Origin: SIG402 sp045639045
GTDB taxonomy: Bacteria > Bacillota > Clostridia > Christensenellales > Borkfalkiaceae
Reading direction: 5' to 3'
Length of the DNA stretch: 7,614 nucleotides
Assembly (NCBI GenBank): GCA_045639045.1
Contig: JAZUCI010000032.1
Span: forward strand, 1 to 7,614
Part shown: in pieces, positions 6,811 through 7,614 of the stretch
Position numbering within the stretch: the first letter of the stretch is position 1
Layout of the letters: every line of letters starts with the position of its first letter
The notes under the pieces: generated by a model
What the model saw: the letters and a program-made list of their open reading frames with translations, nothing else
Database searches by the model: none
What the model was told of the DNA's origin: nothing
Program-made: the position numbers and the translations under genes

Positions 6811-6859
6811 CCTTCGTCTTGCTAGCGCAAGCCACCTCCCCTTACACAGGGTAGGCTTT
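6811..6859. repeat. Candidate dispersed palindromic intergenic repeat
   Basis: A pyrimidine-rich block with two overlapping hairpins: CTTGC/GCAAG (6818-6822 with 6827-6831, 4-nt loop), and AAGCC...GGCTT (6829-6833 with 6854-6858) enclosing TCCCCT (6837-6842) opposite AGGGTA (6848-6853), with one mismatch and a 3-nt bulge. From memory, the pattern of a short CTTGC...GCAAG hairpin running into a CCTCCCCT/AGGGGAGG stem resembles repeats scattered between genes in clostridial genomes; the T at 6852 would be a decayed G. It contains no gene. Copy number in this genome cannot be seen from one window. Confidence 0.5.
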
Positions 6860-6874
6860 ATTTAGATTCGCCCT

Positions 6875-6900
6875 TTTGCCTGTTAACGTAGGCAGGCAAA
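6875..6900. repeat. 8-bp perfect inverted repeat
   Basis: TTTGCCTG (6875-6882) and CAGGCAAA (6893-6900) pair exactly around a 10-nt loop. No T-run follows on the plus strand (GAACGG). On the minus strand the stem is followed by GGGCGAATC, also not a U-tract. It is therefore not a convincing terminator. It may be part of the neighbouring repeat element, or an RNA or protein binding site. Confidence 0.4.
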
Positions 6901-6917
6901 GAACGGCACATATGGAT

Positions 6918-6954
6918 AAAAAATGAAAGCCACCCCAGGAAAGGGTGGCTTTTT
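6918..6954 (-). terminator. Strong, probably bidirectional intrinsic terminator
   Basis: A perfect 10-bp stem, AAAGCCACCC (6926-6935) with GGGTGGCTTT (6943-6952), encloses a 7-nt loop. On the minus strand the stem is followed by CA and then six T (6918-6923), suited to ending transcription from the acetyltransferase gene. On the plus strand it ends in a run of five T (6950-6954), three of them within the stem, so it could also catch read-through from metK. Confidence 0.85.
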
Positions 6955-6996
6955 GATGATAAAAATTGATTGTAAAATTGACTTATGGAAGTGGAT

Positions 6997-7017
6997 AAAA
7001 AAGGATTACAAATCCTT
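6997..7017 (-). terminator. Weak terminator-like hairpin at the acetyltransferase stop
   Basis: AAGGATT (7001-7007) and AATCCTT (7011-7017) form a perfect 7-bp stem with a 3-nt loop, covering the stop codon of the acetyltransferase. On the minus strand a run of six T follows (6997-7002, two of them in the stem). The stem has only two G-C pairs, so termination would be weak; the stronger hairpin downstream probably does most of the work. Confidence 0.45.
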
Positions 7018-7521
7018 GCGCATAATTTCATCCGTTTGGATATCCGAGCCAAGAACGAAGGGATGCGCGCCGATTTTATAAAAACCCATCTTCGCGTAAA
7101 AGCGTTTCGCTTTTTCGTTATGCTCCCAAACACCCAACCAAACGTATTTTTTGTTGCGCTTTTTTGCAAACGCCAAAGCGTGCGCCATTAGCCGTTTGCC
7201 AAGCCCCGCGCCTTGAAATTCCCCAAGCACGTAAAGCCGTTCAATTTCCAGCGATTCGCTATCCCCAATATCCGTTTGCGAAGGGGTTTCGTTCACCTTG
7301 ATATATCCCGCCGCGCGGCCTTCCACGTAGATTAAAAAGAAGGAAACGGCGCTATCCGATAGTTCGCGCAACAGTTTTTCTTCGTTATACGCTTGGCTTA
7401 AATATTCCGCCATATCCTTTTGGGTATTGCACCAAGCAAAGGTTTCTAAAAAGGTGGTTTCGGATAGTTCGCGAAGCAGGGAAACTTCCGTAGCCGAACA
7501 CGGCTTTAAATGTATTTCCAT
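7006..7521 (-). CDS. paiA: GNAT-family N-acetyltransferase, PaiA-like
   Basis: Single-domain GNAT protein of 171 residues that would transfer an acetyl group from acetyl-CoA to an amine. It closely matches, from memory, Bacillus subtilis PaiA (about 172 residues), a spermidine/spermine N1-acetyltransferase that detoxifies excess polyamines. Shared stretches include the N-terminal KxCS...LxELSxxTFxxTF pattern (6-28), AGYIKVN (71-77), SLEIERLYVL (90-99), the acetyl-CoA pyrophosphate loop FQGAGLGKRL (102-111), WLGVWEHNEKAKRFYAKMGF (128-147) and the tail GAHPFVLGSDIQTDEIM (151-167). The substrate is inferred from the family. The ATG lacks a clear Shine-Dalgarno sequence and lies 5 nt after the stop of the preceding gene, so translation is probably coupled to it. 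No PaiB partner is visible. SAM from the nearby metK feeds polyamine synthesis, but the genes are convergent and the link is speculative. Confidence 0.88.
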   Translation of the reverse strand: MEIHLKPCSATEVSLLRELSETTFLETFAWCNTQKDMAEYLSQAYNEEKLLRELSDSAVSFFLIYVEGRAAGYIKVNETPSQTDIGDSESLEIERLYVLGEFQGAGLGKRLMAHALAFAKKRNKKYVWLGVWEHNEKAKRFYAKMGFYKIGAHPFVLGSDIQTDEIMRKDL

Positions 7522-7526
7522 AAGAT

Positions 7527-7614
7527 TTACAGTTTCGTTGCGTATTCCTTAAACAGCCTTACGTAGGTTTTGTACCTTTCCAAATCTACGTCGGGGGGCG
7601 TTTGGTGGTCTACG
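7527..7614 (-). CDS. Unidentified protein, C-terminal fragment
   Basis: The final 28 codons of a minus-strand gene enter from the right edge and end in TAA at 7527-7529. The tail reads VDHQTPPDVDLERYKTYVRL followed by FKEYATKL, an amphipathic helical-looking end with regular charged and aromatic residues. I do not recognise the family from so little. It is taken as real because the frame is open to the edge and has composition like the neighbouring genes, and because its stop lies only 5 nt before the acetyltransferase ATG, which itself lacks a ribosome binding site. Confidence 0.6.
   Translation of the reverse strand, partial: VDHQTPPDVDLERYKTYVRLFKEYATKL

Noticed and set aside
6978..7006. 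TTGACT (6978-6983) as a plus-strand promoter
   Set aside because: No acceptable -10 at 16-18 bp and no plus-strand gene downstream; it would only run antisense to the acetyltransferase.
6858..7169. 103-codon minus-strand frame in the spacer and the acetyltransferase 3' end
   Set aside because: It overlaps the PaiA-like gene in another frame and reads through the strong terminator stem; no family features.
1..7614. CRISPR array, tRNA, rRNA, transposase or defence system
   Set aside because: No regularly spaced repeats, no cloverleaf-like sequence and no related protein motifs were seen on either strand.

Overview
The window is a stretch of housekeeping chromosome, most likely from a member of the Bacillota (Clostridia-like, possibly an uncultured gut lineage). 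This rests on four things: the secA-prfB adjacency, strong AAGGA-type ribosome binding sites, the close match of the acetyltransferase to Bacillus PaiA and of the partial sugar-epimerase to LacX-type proteins, and a dispersed-looking palindromic repeat of a type I recall from clostridial genomes. By eye the GC content is in the mid-40s percent, with GC-rich genes and AT-rich spacers. The lineage call is an inference.

Left arm (positions 1-5311, minus strand): one promoter upstream of secA appears to drive a co-directional run secA - prfB - tsaD - aldose-1-epimerase-like gene (cut by the window edge). The spacers are 12 nt, 48 nt and an ATGA overlap. I see no convincing terminator between the genes. 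The run joins preprotein secretion, translation termination and tRNA t6A modification to a sugar mutarotase-family protein whose start is fused to the tsaD stop.

Middle (5312-5561): a divergent control region. It holds a good sigma-A-type promoter for secA (TTTACA, 17-bp spacer, TATAAT), a good extended -10 promoter for metK (TTGACT, 17-bp spacer, TATGAT), four roughly helically spaced T-tracts and a perfect 7-3-7 palindrome just upstream of the metK promoter. The predicted metK leader is under 30 nt, which leaves no room for a SAM riboswitch.

Right arm: metK (S-adenosylmethionine synthetase, plus strand) ends at an intrinsic terminator. A 277-nt AT-rich spacer follows, packed with inverted repeats, including a degenerate intergenic repeat element and a strong, probably bidirectional terminator. 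Beyond it, on the minus strand, lies a PaiA-like GNAT acetyltransferase and the last 28 codons of an unidentified upstream gene, 5 nt apart and probably co-transcribed.

I found no mobile element, CRISPR array, tRNA, rRNA or defence locus, and nothing that looks like an undescribed multi-gene system. The points worth a second look are regulatory or structural: an RF2 gene without the usual programmed frameshift, the metK control region without a riboswitch, the palindromes, and an abrupt loss of family similarity at the left edge.
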